A stretch of 64,000 nt of DNA from Sialis fuliginosa (taxonomy: Eukaryota > Arthropoda > Insecta > Megaloptera > Sialidae). The position numbers were made by a program, and so were the translations under genes. Where the stretch lies: positions 18,531,248 through 18,595,247 of the forward strand of contig OY540811.1 in the NCBI GenBank assembly GCA_961205875.1, given 5' to 3'. A model generated the notes under the pieces. That model had not been told where the DNA came from and did no database searches. It saw only the letters and a list, made by a program, of their open reading frames with translations. Positions 1-12,249 of the stretch are shown piece after piece (positions within the stretch are counted from its first letter, which is position 1; every line of letters starts with the position of its first letter).

Positions 1-414
1 TAATTACTGCATAACTTAAGGAGGTTAATTATCTTACATGTGTGTGTGTGATTTCGCTTCTCACATTTCCATTGTCTGCATTGTTGGGGTTTGATGTTTG
101 AAATAGTCTCTCTTTAGACGTTTCTATTGTATTAACATTTGATGTTACATTGCCGTTCTTTTAGAGGTTTTAATAGTAAATGTTGCACGTAGTATTGAAT
201 ATGTGTACTCGTTTGTTTCAGGTACTAAAATAATCCATAAAATGAAAAAATATAAAGTGGTGTTATCAGCATCGGTTTGGTAATATTTTTTTTAAATTCT
301 GTATTCCATGGCTAGCTTTATGTTTTTATGTACCTAAATGACAGTTGTATGCTGTGACATCATGGAAATAAAACACGACTTGATAAACATTTTTTTTTGT
401 CTTTTCATATTAAA

Positions 415-535
415 TCTTAGATACTGCACAGAAAAATTATCCCATTATTGGTGAAAACCGCATTGAAATCGGTTCAGTAATTACCGAGTCTATAAGTCTC
501 ATACAAACGAACATTTATTTATATTTATAGAGATA
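415..535 (+). repeat. RTE/SINE-like 3' tail fragment
   Basis: The wording aaaaccgcattgaaatcggt, then a run ending in catacaaacgaac, is the familiar layout of 3' tails of insect RTE-type LINEs and their SINE partners (accgcatcaaaatccgtt … acagacagac). Only the tail is visible, with no coding part. The family is named from recollection of the motif. Confidence 0.4.
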
Positions 536-639
536 GTAACAAAACATTAGTACTTATATTTTGGTAGCCCTTATGACTAACAATAAGTATAAAAAAATTT
601 AAGCCAAAATTTATTTCAATATTTTTTACATTTGTGTCT

Positions 640-790
640 GGGGGTCATAACTTTGCATGTTTCGTTATAATTTCAAGTTTGAGCTTATATACTATGTAAT
701 TGATAAGATATTTTGCTGTGACGGACGTACGATAAAGCAAGAATAATAGGATTACGGTCGTAGAACTACGAAACCCTAAACATACTACAA
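640..790 (+). repeat. Dispersed repeat tail (gacggacg … aaccctaaa type)
   Basis: Reads tgacggacgtacgata, then ggattacggtcg, then acgaaaccctaaa. A related tail is at 41000-41160 (gacggacggagacggatgg … ggaaccctataaa). This layout is common at 3' ends of insect LINE/SINE repeats. No coding sequence is attached. Confidence 0.35.
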
Positions 791-1510
791 CTTGTGAAGG
801 TCCTGCTAATTATAAGCATTATTAATATATATTTATCATAACGATTGAAATTTACTGTAAATAAGATACTTATAATTATAATTAAAACATATTAATCTCA
901 ATGATATTGCATTATTTAAAACTACAGAACAAAAACATGATTCTATTTTTTGTTATTCTGTTTCGTCTTTTTTTAATAAAAAATGTTTTACAAAAAAGTT
1001 AAATAAATAATACTGTGTGATAAATTTTTATCACTTAATTTTTATGTAGATTTTCTCAATTAATACCGGGGATGATACACGGCTGGCCAATTTATCATCG
1101 CTAATCAAGACATTTAAAAAATCTGATATAAAACTTTTTCCGTACGTCATACATCATAATTAATCTGGTTGTACGAGGGAGGGATTTTTAAACAAAAAAA
1201 AATTAAAAACTTGTTGAAGCGGTGCGTGCATGTTGCATATCCTATGTATTTAAATAGGGACGGCTGGTTAAATAACAATATATTATAATCAGGGCCGTAC
1301 TGAGTAATAGTTCTGTATTTTAATTTATAGATTATTTGTGTCTGTTAATGATAGATAATACAAACATAATTTTATGAATAAAAACGACAATGTTAATTGA
1401 GTACATGGACACTGCAAATTTGTATTCTTATAAATATGTATATTTTATATATGTATATATATATGGTTTAAATAAGAATTAAGTGTTCTTAATAAAATTG
1501 ACCCATTACT

Positions 1511-1599
1511 AAATCTATTATATGTGATTCAATAAAAAACGCCGCTGCGTTTTGACGCAGCTAAAATGTCACTTGTATTGAATCACATATAATAGATTT
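1511..1599. repeat. Short palindromic element with nested hairpin
   Basis: The arms 1511-1534 and 1576-1599 are perfect 24-bp reverse complements. Between them, 1544-1561 is a second small GC-rich hairpin (gctgcgt / acgcagc). It looks like a tiny MITE or cruciform-forming repeat. I see no clear target duplication. Confidence 0.6.
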
Positions 1600-1995
1600 G
1601 CAAAGTCGAAGCACTGACGGACATAGTTTCTGTCAAGTTCCAAGGCTTTAGAGCTATGGTCGCTAACATAGTTTACCGAGAAGCATACCGACTCAATTAA
1701 TTAATATATATATATATTTATATATTTTTTTAATTTACGCCATTAATATTGCTTGCAATATTTTTTTTTTAGTTTCTTGGTAAATTTTTCAAGTTTTTGT
1801 ATTTTCAACATACTAATTCTAAAATAATTACTTCAATAATTTCAAGATATTTTTTTAATTTTCTGGATTTATTTAAATTATTTATATTTTAACATAAATC
1901 GAACACAAAATATAAGCTATAAGAAATCGAATCAAAAATGTTGATTTTACGAAAGTAGAGCTAGCTTTGGTTTACATGCTTTCAAATAATGCTAT

Positions 1996-2201
1996 CAGTG
2001 GCGTAGTAAGAAAAATTTTCGGGGGGGGGGTTATAATAATTATTTCACATACTTTAAGAACATTGAATATTTCGGGGGGGGGTTATAATCACAAAAAAAG
2101 GTCATACAATTCAAAATTGTAATAATAATTTCATATATTTTATGCACATAAAATATTTCGGGGGGGGGGGTCGACCCCCCCCCCCCGTTCCTACGCCACT
2201 G
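1996..2201. mobile_element. hAT-superfamily MITE with poly-G tracts
   Basis: The terminal inverted repeats CAGTGGCGTAG (1996-2006) and CTACGCCACTG (2191-2201) are perfect. They are flanked by a perfect 8-bp target duplication AATGCTAT (1988-1995 and 2202-2209), the hallmark of hAT insertions. The 206-bp inside has no coding capacity. It contains three atttcggggggg-type blocks about 60-80 bp apart and a final G-run next to a C-run around 2160-2186, which could fold or form G-quadruplexes. The untouched duplication suggests a fairly recent insertion. Confidence 0.88.
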
Positions 2202-2209
2202 AATGCTAT

Positions 2210-3563
2210 ATATATTAATTAAAGACAAATTAAAATAATTTTATTTATTTGATGTACATCTAAGAGTTAATTTTCATCAATTTCTATTTGATCAACCCTC
2301 ATATGATTTTACATTTGAATGGGGGTGTGTGTATGTGTGTGGGTGTGTGAGTGAAAGTAATTGGATAATTTCCTGCGAATTTAAGAGAGCGTATAATCGT
2401 GCCATTTGTCAACGTTCGATGTGTCGATATTGGCTTATGTATCTCCTAAAACGAAGCTAACCGTTTAAGCTTCCATTTCCCATCGTAAAAAGTCAACAAG
2501 GATCAGTTCTGAAATTAAACTTTGGATTTTAAACCCTACTCAGGGATAAATATTTTTATTTTTATCCATGAAAATCAAGATATAAAAATATGTTCCAAAA
2601 ATGTATATAATTGTATACAGGATGAGTAAAAATTATGGAAAATAATAATATTTTCTAAAATATTTATTATTTAAAAAAAAATTATAAGGGACAGTGGTCA
2701 ATAAACAATTTTCACAAATTAGATAGATATTATAAAAACAATCAATTATTATTGCTAAAAGGATATAAGGGACATGGGAGCATTCAAAAGTGGTTTAAAG
2801 GATTTTTTATGTTAGAGGTGCATATATAGTTATAAGATGGAATAATTTATATATTTTATTTATTTTTCATTTTTTTGATAATTATAATGTGTCATTTGCT
2901 GTATAGCGTGATCATTTCTTTAATAATTTGTATTGTTTAATTAGAATTTTGATTATTTAATATGTGTATATATGTATGTTTATGTGTACGTATGTATATT
3001 TTATGTATATGTATTTCCTTTTTTTTTTGACTTATTCTACATATTTTATGAATAAATATTTTTCTATCTATCTATCTATCCATCATCTAATGAAGCTATC
3101 AATTTTGGATAAAGCCGTATATTGTTTAGAAGATTATAGTTTATATTATATACATATACAACATAGCTGCTAAAAACTATTATGATAATAACAAAAACTT
3201 TTTTTTCCTCAACTGAGTCTCTTTGCAATATAATAGAAATGTTCATCCCTTGAGAACAATTTTTTACTGCCAAATTTTCCTCTCCACGAAACTAAATGTT
3301 TTATCCAAAATTATCACTTCCGAAGAGACTAATTTTTTATTTTAAATTTTTAAGGTTGTTTGTGGAATAAATAATTAAAAAATAAATTCGAATTTCTTTA
3401 ATAAAAACCGATGACTTTCATAAACACATGATTCATTAAAAAAATATTTTAATTAGTTTTAGTTGTCTTTGTAATGTAAAAATTAAATTTCAATTTTCGT
3501 ATGAATTAATCAATAGTAATTATCGGGATAGTTATACTGATAAATCGACATTATGATATATAG
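2210..3563. other. AT-rich intron, simple repeats only
   Basis: Contains a GT-rich microsatellite at about 2320-2352 and tctatctatc at about 3063-3080. A tatacaggatgag stretch near 2617 resembles the terminal tatacagggtga motif of other insect repeats. Nothing else was recognised, and the short open frames here have AT-driven composition. Confidence 0.5.
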
Positions 3564-3810
3564 GTACTCTCTAAAAACTGAATCAGTGAATGCTAACAGA
3601 TTATCAGTGACTATTCTGCACTGTGAAATAGTGAAAAGTAAATCACTGTTAATCAGTGGATAAGCACTGAACAAATAAGTGGATCATTGTTAATTTGGCC
3701 AAAATCATTAGTTGACCAGTGAGAACTGGTATAGACCACTGATTTTTAGTGACTTTTACGTTCACTGAAGGAATCAGTGGAACTATCACTAATTCAGTTT
3801 AAGAGAGTGC
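3564..3810. mobile_element. Foldback MITE rich in cactgat/atcagtg motifs
   Basis: The ends are inverted copies: actctctaaaaactgaatca at 3566 against the reverse complement of cagtttaagagagt ending at 3808. The inside repeats atcagtg and cactgat in both orientations about ten times, so the element can fold in many registers. There is no coding sequence. The superfamily is not assigned because I see no convincing target duplication. Confidence 0.6.
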
Positions 3811-4645
3811 GTTGAAACACAAAATCTTAAATATTTAAAAACTCTAATGTGGACTTTCAAATTGTTTTCAATGGGGGTGGGATATTTTATATTAAAATAC
3901 ATAATATCGGTTTGTATTTAAACATAAAAAAATCTATTTCCAGTAAAAGTTTGCCGGACAGGCCGACAAACGTTTATCTAAAAACTCAATTTTCAACAAA
4001 AATCAATACTTTTCTTATTCCCAATGTGATGAACAAATAAAGAAAGGTTCACATATAGAAGTACATACTTAAAATGATAAAAAAGTATATATATTGATCA
4101 TATATGATTATATTATCAACACACAACATCACAAGAAACACGTGAATAATATATGTATGTATATTGTTTGGTTCTGCGTTTGTCTATTTTAAGAAAATAC
4201 ACACTTCAACAACTAAAGAAAAGGCCAACGGAGATGTTCGGAAAAAATATACAAATTTAGCGAACGACCGACCTTTTATTTTGAATAAGTGTACCGTTTG
4301 AGAGTAATTTGCATATAAAAATGTGGAAATCTGAAGGAGAATGCAAAAGAAGAAGTCGTTATAATACTCTACCACACAACTGTTCAAGTTCGGTCACAGA
4401 TAGTGAAACTTATTTTTTAAAGTTGAAAATTTGATTATAGAGACGGAAGTAAGTAAGTTTACATTTTTATTCCTTATTTGTGAAGTTTATTTTATTAAAA
4501 GTTCGGGACGGCTGATTTGTTCAGCAATTTTGTCATAGTTACCAGTGAATTATTAAAATAAAAGCATTTTTTTTAATTTCTTATTTAATTTGTAGCCGTT
4601 TCTCAATTTAATTTTATGTATGTGTATAGAAAATATTAAATAAAA
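3811..4645. other. AT-rich intron with no recognised feature
   Basis: Two short open frames (3849-4040 plus, 4184-4387 minus) lack any recognisable domain and have the composition of the surrounding intron. I see nothing else. Confidence 0.5.
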
Positions 4646-5535
4646 TATTAGTCTAGTAAAGGAAGTATTTTGACACGAACTTTTAGGAAGGCAATTTTAT
4701 GGTTGATTATTATAGATTTTGGGGCGGTGAATTCGAAAAAAATAACCCGAACTGAAGAAAAATGGTGCATTACTCTTAAAAATGGGATTGAAGAGTGAAA
4801 ACCTCGTTTCCAAGCATTTTTTAAATTTATATCAAAATCTAAATCGATGATGGGGTATTTTTATGGTTGATATTTGTTGGGAACACGCAGACGAATCGAT
4901 TGATATAACATATACAGAATTCGACCAACAAAATACTCTTTCTAGAGGGTTTAAAAGACGTAAAAATGCTTCTTCTCGTGAAAAAATAGTTTAAAAATTA
5001 ATAACGTCTGTTGAAATCATCCCAATGACTCGTAATTAGCCTCAAATTAACCCTGAAGTTCCAAAGAATAATGATCAACCATAATTTAAAAAAATCTTAA
5101 TAGATTAAACAATGAAAATCGGTAATATTTATGGGTAAGTAACGTAAATTTTTAAAAAACTATCTTTTTACTAAAATTTAAATAAAAACATCAGAGTTGG
5201 ATATTTTTTAGTGAAACCAACGTAGATATACTGAATTTGACATTCAGTATATGTGATTTCAATCGATTCGTCTGTATGTCCCCACTCATAAAATCAATCA
5301 TAAAAAACCCATCATCGATTTAGATTTTGAGATAAATTGAATAAAAGCTTGGTAACGGGTTTTTCACTATTTAACCCTATTTTTAAGGGTGTTGCACCAT
5401 TTTTCTCCAGTCTGGGTCATTTTTTTCGAATTCTCTGCCCCAAAATCTATAATAATCAACCATAAAATTGCTTGCCCCTAAAAGTTCATTTTTTCGCACT
5501 TTTCACTGACAATGAGTGCTTCCTTGACTGGATTA
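4646..5535. mobile_element. Non-coding element with long (about 285-bp) terminal inverted repeats
   Basis: The left arm, about 4646-4930, and the right arm, about 5215-5535, are diverged reverse complements. Shared landmarks are taaaggaag / cttccttga at the ends, ttttatggttgattattata, and aaatcgatgatggg. The roughly 285-bp centre is not coding. The arms have accumulated substitutions and small gaps, so it is old. Superfamily unknown; it could be a foldback or long-TIR MITE. Confidence 0.65.
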
Positions 5536-5544
5536 TATTGTACC

Positions 5545-5653
5545 TACTCTGTTTCATTTAAGTTTGTAGTGGTTGCCGGGGTTTCTGTTGGTACAATTCA
5601 CGATTCGTACCGTCAAAAACCTCGGCAACTACTGCAAACTATGAAACAGAGTA
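5545..5653. mobile_element. Short Tc1/mariner-like MITE
   Basis: The arms of about 48 bp start tactctgtttcat and end atgaaacagagta, around a 10-15 nt centre. The TA at each outer edge fits a Tc1/mariner TA target. It lies about 10 bp from the larger foldback on its left, suggesting nested or adjacent insertion. Confidence 0.6.
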
Positions 5654-6347
5654 TAGTTGAAAAACTTGTTAATTCTAAAAAATTTAAGTAAAATCGATAT
5701 GGCGTAAATTGTATTTATTTCGATAGCTTAAAGATGTAGTGGTAATAAAAATTAATAAAATATATTTAACAGTGCAAAACCAGGTAAAAAATAATAATTA
5801 TCTTAAACATTAGATTTCTAGTTATTTCAGCCATAAATAACAGTGGTGCTATACGTTGATATTGATTTTTATCATATAAAACTATAATTTTAAAAGTAAA
5901 CTATCAGTTTTTTTAAACATACGCCTTAATTGTTTAAATTTTGTTAAAAAATAATGTTTGTTTCATTATAAAGATATAAAAATACATGAAGGTGTATGTT
6001 AAATCACTATACTAAAATGTATATTAAAAACAATTCCTATGTACTAATATAAATAATAATAACTTGACCAAAACAACCAATAAAAAAACAATAAAACAAC
6101 AGGTAATTGCTTTATCCGTGTAAAATTAATCTGAACATCGCACTTTTAATCTCTCTAATTGCATAAAATGGATTAACTTAATTGATAAATTATTCTGTGT
6201 AATGTTTTACCGCGAACTGTTAAAAATTAAAATAATTATTTTACCAATGTCATAACTTTATTTTCAATTATGTATAATTTTTTTATTTATCTAAATAATA
6301 AATTAGTTTATATTTTTTGTTTAGATGAGCTATTTAGGCTAATATTA
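5654..6347. other. AT-rich intron with no recognised feature
   Basis: Low-complexity AT-rich sequence. No open frame, repeat or structured motif that I can support. Confidence 0.5.
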
Positions 6348-6577
6348 TATGCTATCCATACATATTACAATAGTAATATGGATCTTGGCTTCTGGATCTA
6401 AGCCGCGTCGATTTGGTCGTGTTATCGACCAACGTTTTAGAAGAGCCCTGAAGATCTCCACTGCAATGTGTGAAGAAACATTGGCCGATAACATGATCTA
6501 ATCGACGCGGCTTACACCCAGAAGCTAAAATCCATATCAAGATCACCGCGGAAGCCTCAAGACTAGTATAATATTAA
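6348..6577. mobile_element. Foldback repeat with decayed hammerhead-like motif
   Basis: The arms 6374-6438 and 6475-6537 are diverged reverse complements (for example taagccgcgtcgat against atcgacgcggctta). The centre carries CTGAAGA at 6448-6454, then a partly paired CCAC…GTG hairpin, then GAAA at 6475-6478, matching the order of the other foldbacks in this window. The outer hairpin pairs are mutated, so activity is unlikely. A taatatta on both sides (6340-6347, 6570-6577) may be a target duplication, but it is AT-rich and palindromic. Confidence 0.6.
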
Positions 6578-9270
6578 TATTTTTGTAAAATATACTTTAA
6601 TTTATTATTTTATGAATAATATTCTTATATTAGGTATATTTAATACATCAATTATTCTCACTTCCTAAATGATATTACCCTTGACTACAATTAAAACAAT
6701 TTTTAAATAAAAACTGTATTTATATTTATTTTGAGTTAATATTTTAACACCACTTTAAATATTACCACAAAAATATAAATTCTGAATCTCATCCCATAAT
6801 TGTGGTCCCAACTCAAGCGCAAAAATTACAATGAGGAAAAGGAAACAACTCTGTGGAAATTAAAAAATGTCCGGGAAACCCCGCGCACATTAGGATCAAG
6901 TTTTATCACGGCATCGTCAGTAGGTCCTTCCGCTACCAGGATTCTTTACAACCGCGCGAGTGTATTAGTGTCTGAGAGAGAGAAAGAGAGAGAGAGAGAG
7001 ATTTTTTTCCAGAGGTAGCTTGCATATGAAACTATAATATTATAAATAGAGTGACATAAGTAACTTTTTATTTGTAAAATGTGAATTAAAACATAAATAA
7101 ATAATTAATATCACATTAAAAATGTTTAAAATTTTGACAATAAAAAACCTCTTTAAATATTATGTGCTGGAACATGACAATATGCCAACACTGAGTTTTC
7201 ATACATTGTTTATACCAGTGGTACCTCTTAAAATATAAAGATACATTTATTGTTAGTTATATTTACAAATTAATGCATTCCAAGAAGTTACTATTGTGCG
7301 TAAAATAGATATGTGTTTCTATGCTTAAAATAGCTATGTGTCTCTATGCGTAAAATAGCTATTATCTCTACATAAAGTACCTATAACCAATATTGATTTA
7401 CTTTGAATAATATTTTAAGATACAGTTTGCCGAAAAACCCATATTGAGTTCCGTGAGTTGGCAAAGCTACTGGTTTATAATAAAGATCTTATACTTACAA
7501 GTGCTTATTAAATGTGTCCTTATAAAATTGTCTTTTCACTTTTCATTCTGTCATGCAAATAGGAATCTATATATTCTTCAAAAAGTTTTGTACTAAAAAA
7601 TGCAAAATACAATAGTATTTGAAGTTTTTTTTTTATATACAACGACACTGATGTCGACTGGTTCATTTGAAGGTATTATAAAATATCTCGGTTCATATCA
7701 CATTCCACTACCAAAATGCCGTCAACGTGTTAAATTCATATTTAGCACATAGTTCAATAATTAACGAATGAAATTTATTTGATATAGGTTTTATATGGCT
7801 TTGTATACAAAGTGTAAATGACACCCGATCCATTGATCCATACCTTCCATTTTTCATGTGTTAGATAGTCAGCTATTTTTGATCAATATATTTAACACTA
7901 ATATTTTTTTAGTTTAAATATTTATTAAAATTTACTTAACCATAATTAAACAATATTGCTCGAAAAATGAATCCTTATCAGATGTATTAATAGTTTTTAT
8001 GTGACTAAAAAATCACAGTTTCTTTATTAGCTTGAATTGTATAGGAAGGTCAGATGTATCATAGTTATCTTTCTAGATTTATTCTCTTATATTAAGCCAC
8101 GTGAACACTTAACAATTCAAAAATCACATTTTTATTTCTCTAATAATTTGACAAGAGATGGCACCTTAGATTTTTTTAGTTTAGTCTTTCTTATTTCCTT
8201 TTTGAGCCACCACTGGATGTACATATATGATGCAATAGGGAAGGATATGTGTGGTGTTTTTATCTCTGAACAACAAGTTCGCGCTTTCTTGCGCTCGCGT
8301 GCTTCAATGTACCTATCCGCGATATCTCGAGAAAAACACACAATGCTGTATGGATTTTATCACTTTACTTCAAATACAATAAGTGTTGGTGGATTTCATC
8401 GTTTCACTTAGTTTAATATCTCTGTATTCTGTTGTGGAAATGTGGAATTATAAAAAAAGGTCACTGAAGCATCACTAAACAGTTTACCTTTCATTAGAGA
8501 ACCGTATTTACAAATTAATTTTACGGTTGTAGAAAAATATATTTAGTGATTTAGGGTTAAAAAGTTAAAAATACAAGAAAAATATTTGGCCACCTTGTAA
8601 AACTACATTTTAACAATACATTACTTTAATAATATATAAATTCTATAGAAACTATAATCGAAATCCATCATTATACACATATGTATATACATATATCGGT
8701 ATTTAATTAGTATTAAACATTCTCTTAAGCTCCAACTATAGACTTCACATCTGAAATGTCAACATGGTACAAAACACACAACATTACTAGCAATTATGCA
8801 ATTCAGTAAGGATCCACATGACGCATACAAGTCAAAGGAGCCTGTGTGTTTAATGCGCAGCTGGTGTTAGCTGAATACGACCACAGAATTCTAGAGAGTG
8901 AGTGTCAACAGAGATCTTGCATCTCGCGATAACTGGAACTAATGCAAGCTATAAAGTGTATGTTAGGTGTCTGTCTGGAAATTTAAATAATATACGTTAT
9001 TATTGTGGTACAAGATACTATTGCTATGGCATTTGCATTCGTATAATTGAGATCAGCAATATCGCTTGCCAACTAGTTAGTCTGAATACATGCCGGTTGG
9101 TTGGTTATTTTAATAAATATTATAAATTTGAATATAGTGGCATTATTGAATCAGTTAATTGACCTAAAATAATTGTTATGGGTATATTTTTGGCACACAG
9201 TTACTGCCTAAAAAGTAATAAGTAATTAACAAAAAGTAAACAATCATTTTATGAATATATGTACATTAGG
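6578..9270. other. AT-rich intron; GA microsatellite and possible old repeat
   Basis: A (GA)n run lies at about 6972-7001. A block at about 8050-8420 is slightly richer in GC (cgctttcttgcgctcgcgtg, tatctcgag) and may be an old mobile element, but neither open frame across it (plus or minus) shows a domain I recognise. Nothing else is supported. Confidence 0.4.
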
Positions 9271-9378
9271 GTGACGAAAAATTTCCGAACACAGGTTCAC
9301 ATAAAGTTTTTTGCTTAAAATTGCATCCATGATCTACTGTAAATTTTTTTACACTAGTTGTAAATAACCCTGTATATA
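9271..9378 (+). repeat. Dispersed repeat, copy A (inverted copy at 33809-33919)
   Basis: Shares landmarks with the reverse complement of 33809-33919: aatttccg, gttcacataa, ttttttgcttaaaat, gatctactgt, tttacactagttgtaaat, and an end like tatacaggg. It is non-coding and of unknown class. Confidence 0.55.
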
Positions 9379-10053
9379 AAAACTTAATAATATTACTTCT
9401 TCGTATATTTTACTTACAGTTAGTAGATTTTGTAAAGTTTTGCACACGCAACGACGATTTGTTCGTTCAGATTGAATAGTCATGATATTAAAGAAAAAGT
9501 AAATTATTATTATTGCAAGGGAGATTTAATAAAATATGCCCATTATTCTAATGTGTTTTATTTAGTAGCAAGTTAGTATAATATAAATATAATTTAATTT
9601 TTAAAACATTTTCATGAATTATTCATTTTATGGAAAATTAACAATGAAGTAAATATAAATTCATATTTCATAATATAATAAACAAACTCCCGTTGTCTGT
9701 GTATTTGTAATTTCATGTTTGTGTTTTTGATTATCTGTTTTGAAACTATCTAAAGCAGCTCTAACTTTTGGGGATTATAAATTCTTATAGTTTCTCAGGT
9801 AAGCAATAATCTATGTAATCCTTTAATTTAACAAAGGCATTACAAACTTTTCAAATGTTCGCTGTTCATGATAATTCACACAAATTATAATAATAATATG
9901 AAGAAGTTTATAATACAATTACATATGTTCTCAAGTTCATATACATATTTATGTGTAATGTAGTAACATAAAACTTATGTTGATGTTTTATTGTACGTAC
10001 TTGAATAATGTACAGAATAAATTTTTACTGCATTTAATATTTTAACTATTGTG

Positions 10054-11201
10054 TACTCTGGGCTGACAATACAAATGGCGACAAAAACAAAAAAATCCTT
10101 ATACTTTCCATAGAGTACCAACCTTAACTAAAATACTGTCAAAATTTAATGACATTTCATGTACTCTTGTTCAATTTACATCCTTCGAAGTGACGCTACT
10201 TTTGTTATTTTTTAATCAAAAAAGTTAATTTTGTGTTTTGATTAAACATTGTTTTTTGATGGGGAAAATTCTGTCCAAATAAAGAAATGGCTTGATAAGT
10301 GTAATGATACATCTGCCCCAGCTAATTCAACCGTAAAAAAATTGTTTGATGCCCCATGTTCAGGAAGGCCAAATGAGGCACTTACTCCAGAAATGAACAG
10401 AATGACTGTTAAGTGAAAGTTAGTAAGCTAGCTAACATCATAGGCATCTCAAAGGAACGTGTTAGTCATATCCTTCATGTATGTCTACATATGAAAAAGC
10501 TTTGTGCGCGATGGGTACCGCGCTTTTTAACAATTGGCCAAAAAGATGAACGTGTTCGACATTCAAAGCAAAATTTGGCATTGTTTCACTGCAATAAGAA
10601 GGATTTTTTTATGCGATTTGTGACAATAGATGAAACATGGATCCATTACTACGCACCGAAGTCCAATCTGCAGTCAGCAGAATAGTTATAGCCCAAAAAT
10701 TCAACAGTCGGCCGGTAAAATTCTTGCTAATATTTTTTTGGGATGCAGATGGTATAATATTTATTGACTACCTTCAACATGATAAAGCAATCAACAAAAA
10801 ACATTACTGTCCATTACTAGATCGAATGAACTACGAAGTCAACGCAAAACGGTTGCAAATGGCAAAGAAAAAATGTTGTTTTTCCAAGACAATGCACCAT
10901 CTCACACCATTTCGCACCCTCCGTATCTGATCTGGCCCCCAGCGACTACTACCTTTTTCCGAAATTGAAAATGTTACTCACTGACAAAAGATTTTACTCT
11001 AATGAAGAGGTCGACTTGGAAACAAACGCCTATTTTGGGTGACTTGACGCGAACCACTATAAGACCGATATCAAAATGTTAGAGAATCGTTGGAACAAGT
11101 ACATTACTCTAGATGGAGATTAAGTCGAAGAATAATGGAGGTTTTTCATTAAAAAATCGTTTTTTTATTGTTAGGCCAAGGACTTTTCAGCCCATGTAGT
11201 A
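10054..11201 (+). mobile_element. Degraded mariner (DD34D) transposon
   Basis: The right end reads ggacttttcagcccatgtag followed by ta. The left end, tactctgggctgacaa at 10054, is its eroded inverted repeat. A broken transposase runs between them on the plus strand. The length of about 1.15 kb is close to a full mariner, so this is a complete but dead copy. Edges are given to within a few bases because the left repeat is eroded. Confidence 0.75.
10258..11131 (+). pseudogene. Mariner transposase pseudogene
   Basis: Mariner transposase cuts and pastes its element using a DDE/D catalytic triad. Pieces are spread over several frames: a helix-turn-helix part with SGRPNEALTPE (about 10357-10389); then ISKERVSHIL and MKKLCARWVPRFLT followed by FVTIDETWIHYY, which carries the first catalytic Asp (10413-10684); then FFWDADGIIFIDYL and a QDNAP-like region in another frame (10637-10930); then SDYYLFPKLK with the third Asp and a C-terminal LENRWNKYITLDGD. 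A stop at about 10413, frame changes near 10670 and 10900, and a stop near 11040 inactivate it. Confidence 0.85.
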
Positions 11202-11784
11202 TGTAACTGAAACATATTCTTTTATAACCAAAAGTTTAATGTTGAACTAGAATATTTTGTATTTTTTTTTCTACAAGTTTAAAATTTAAAATATTCAGTT
11301 GATGCGATTAAACAACAACGCATCATATTAATACAAGTTAACGAGCAACTTCTCCAAACTAAGAAACTTTTTTCGATTAAATTCTGGCTTTAAAAAACCA
11401 TTGAATTTATAAATATTTGAAACAGTTTTCAATATACAAGACGAAAAACGCATCAATCATTGAAGACGCTCGGAAAAGTCAGGCACCAGAGTTTTCCCGC
11501 AATTTTCATGTCTGTCGGTGGTGTTTTATACAAGAGAAATGTCGTTTACTTATTTAGGTCAATTCAAGTGAAAACTTGCCGTACTTCTGGAATTGCTCCT
11601 TCATGTTTTAATACTTGCTATGCTCTATTTACAGATGCTTCTAGTCTGTGGTATGTGAACGGAACATGCATATCGTAATCGAATTCGGGTATCTGTATCT
11701 TATTTCTTATTTAATAAAATACTTTTTTTATTAATTATTTTTCTTTTGAATTCAAAATATGTATGTTTTACAAATTTGAAGTCT
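11202..11784. other. AT-rich intron with no recognised feature
   Basis: A 72-codon open frame (11460-11678) shows no recognisable domain or splice context. I see nothing else. Confidence 0.4.
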
Positions 11785-11793
11785 CATACTATA

Positions 11794-12240
11794 AAAACAA
11801 ACTTGTTTGACTAAACATCAAAATTTTTTTAAGAAAAGGTAATCGCAAGCTTTCGATTCACAGAATCATCGTCAGGCTAAAATATAATAAATTACAATTA
11901 AATACAATTAATATAATGAAAAATATTGATATTTTAAAATAACTATTTGAGTTACTAAGAGATTTGTTATTTTTTCAAACATTTCCGTAGTCACATGAAT
12001 ATTGTTGAGATAACGACATCGTTCTCACATTTTGATCTTTAATAATAGGTATATTTTCTGAATTTTTATTTTAAAATATCAATATTTTTCATTATATTAA
12101 TTGTATTTAATTTTCATTTATTATATTTTAGCTTGACGATGATTCTGTGAATCGAACGCTTGCGATTACCTTTTCTTAAATAAATTTTGACGTTTAGACA
12201 AACAAGTTTGTTTTTATTTATATTTAACGTCACTACTGTA
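11794..12240. mobile_element. Inverted-pair repeat with outward hammerhead-like motifs
   Basis: The arms of about 150 bp (11791-11942 and 12067-12217) are reverse complements around a 124-bp centre. The left arm, read on the minus strand, has an uneroded CTGACGA / hairpin / GAAA motif (see 11840-11880). The right arm has the same motif on the plus strand near 12134-12166, with C to T at the first core base and GAAA changed to GAAC. A catactata on each side (11785-11793, 12241-12249) could be a target duplication, but that word recurs in the right flank. A third, solo copy lies at 16137-16333. Confidence 0.7.
11840..11880 (-). ncRNA. Hammerhead-ribozyme-like motif (left arm of 11794 element)
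   Basis: On the minus strand: CTGACGA (11875-11869), one T, a 5-bp helix GATTC/GAATC closed by TGT, then GAAA (11854-11851), then the self-complementary AGCT followed by T, with the predicted cut after 11847. This matches the hammerhead order C3-U-G-A-N-G-A / helix II / GAAA / helix III / UH. The helix III of two base pairs is too short for one molecule and implies action as a dimer. Unlike the textbook core, one nucleotide is unpaired before helix II. Sequence-based; activity untested. Confidence 0.5.
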
Positions 12241-12249
12241 CATACTATA

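Noticed and set aside
6880..6975. GC-richer block preceded (on minus) by a pyrimidine tract and cag, resembling an exon
   Set aside because: All three minus-strand frames contain stops within about 40 nt of the supposed acceptor.
8037..8411. Open frame of 124 codons on the plus strand (and 69 codons on the minus)
   Set aside because: Neither shows a domain, splice context or codon bias I can recognise; probably an old repeat.
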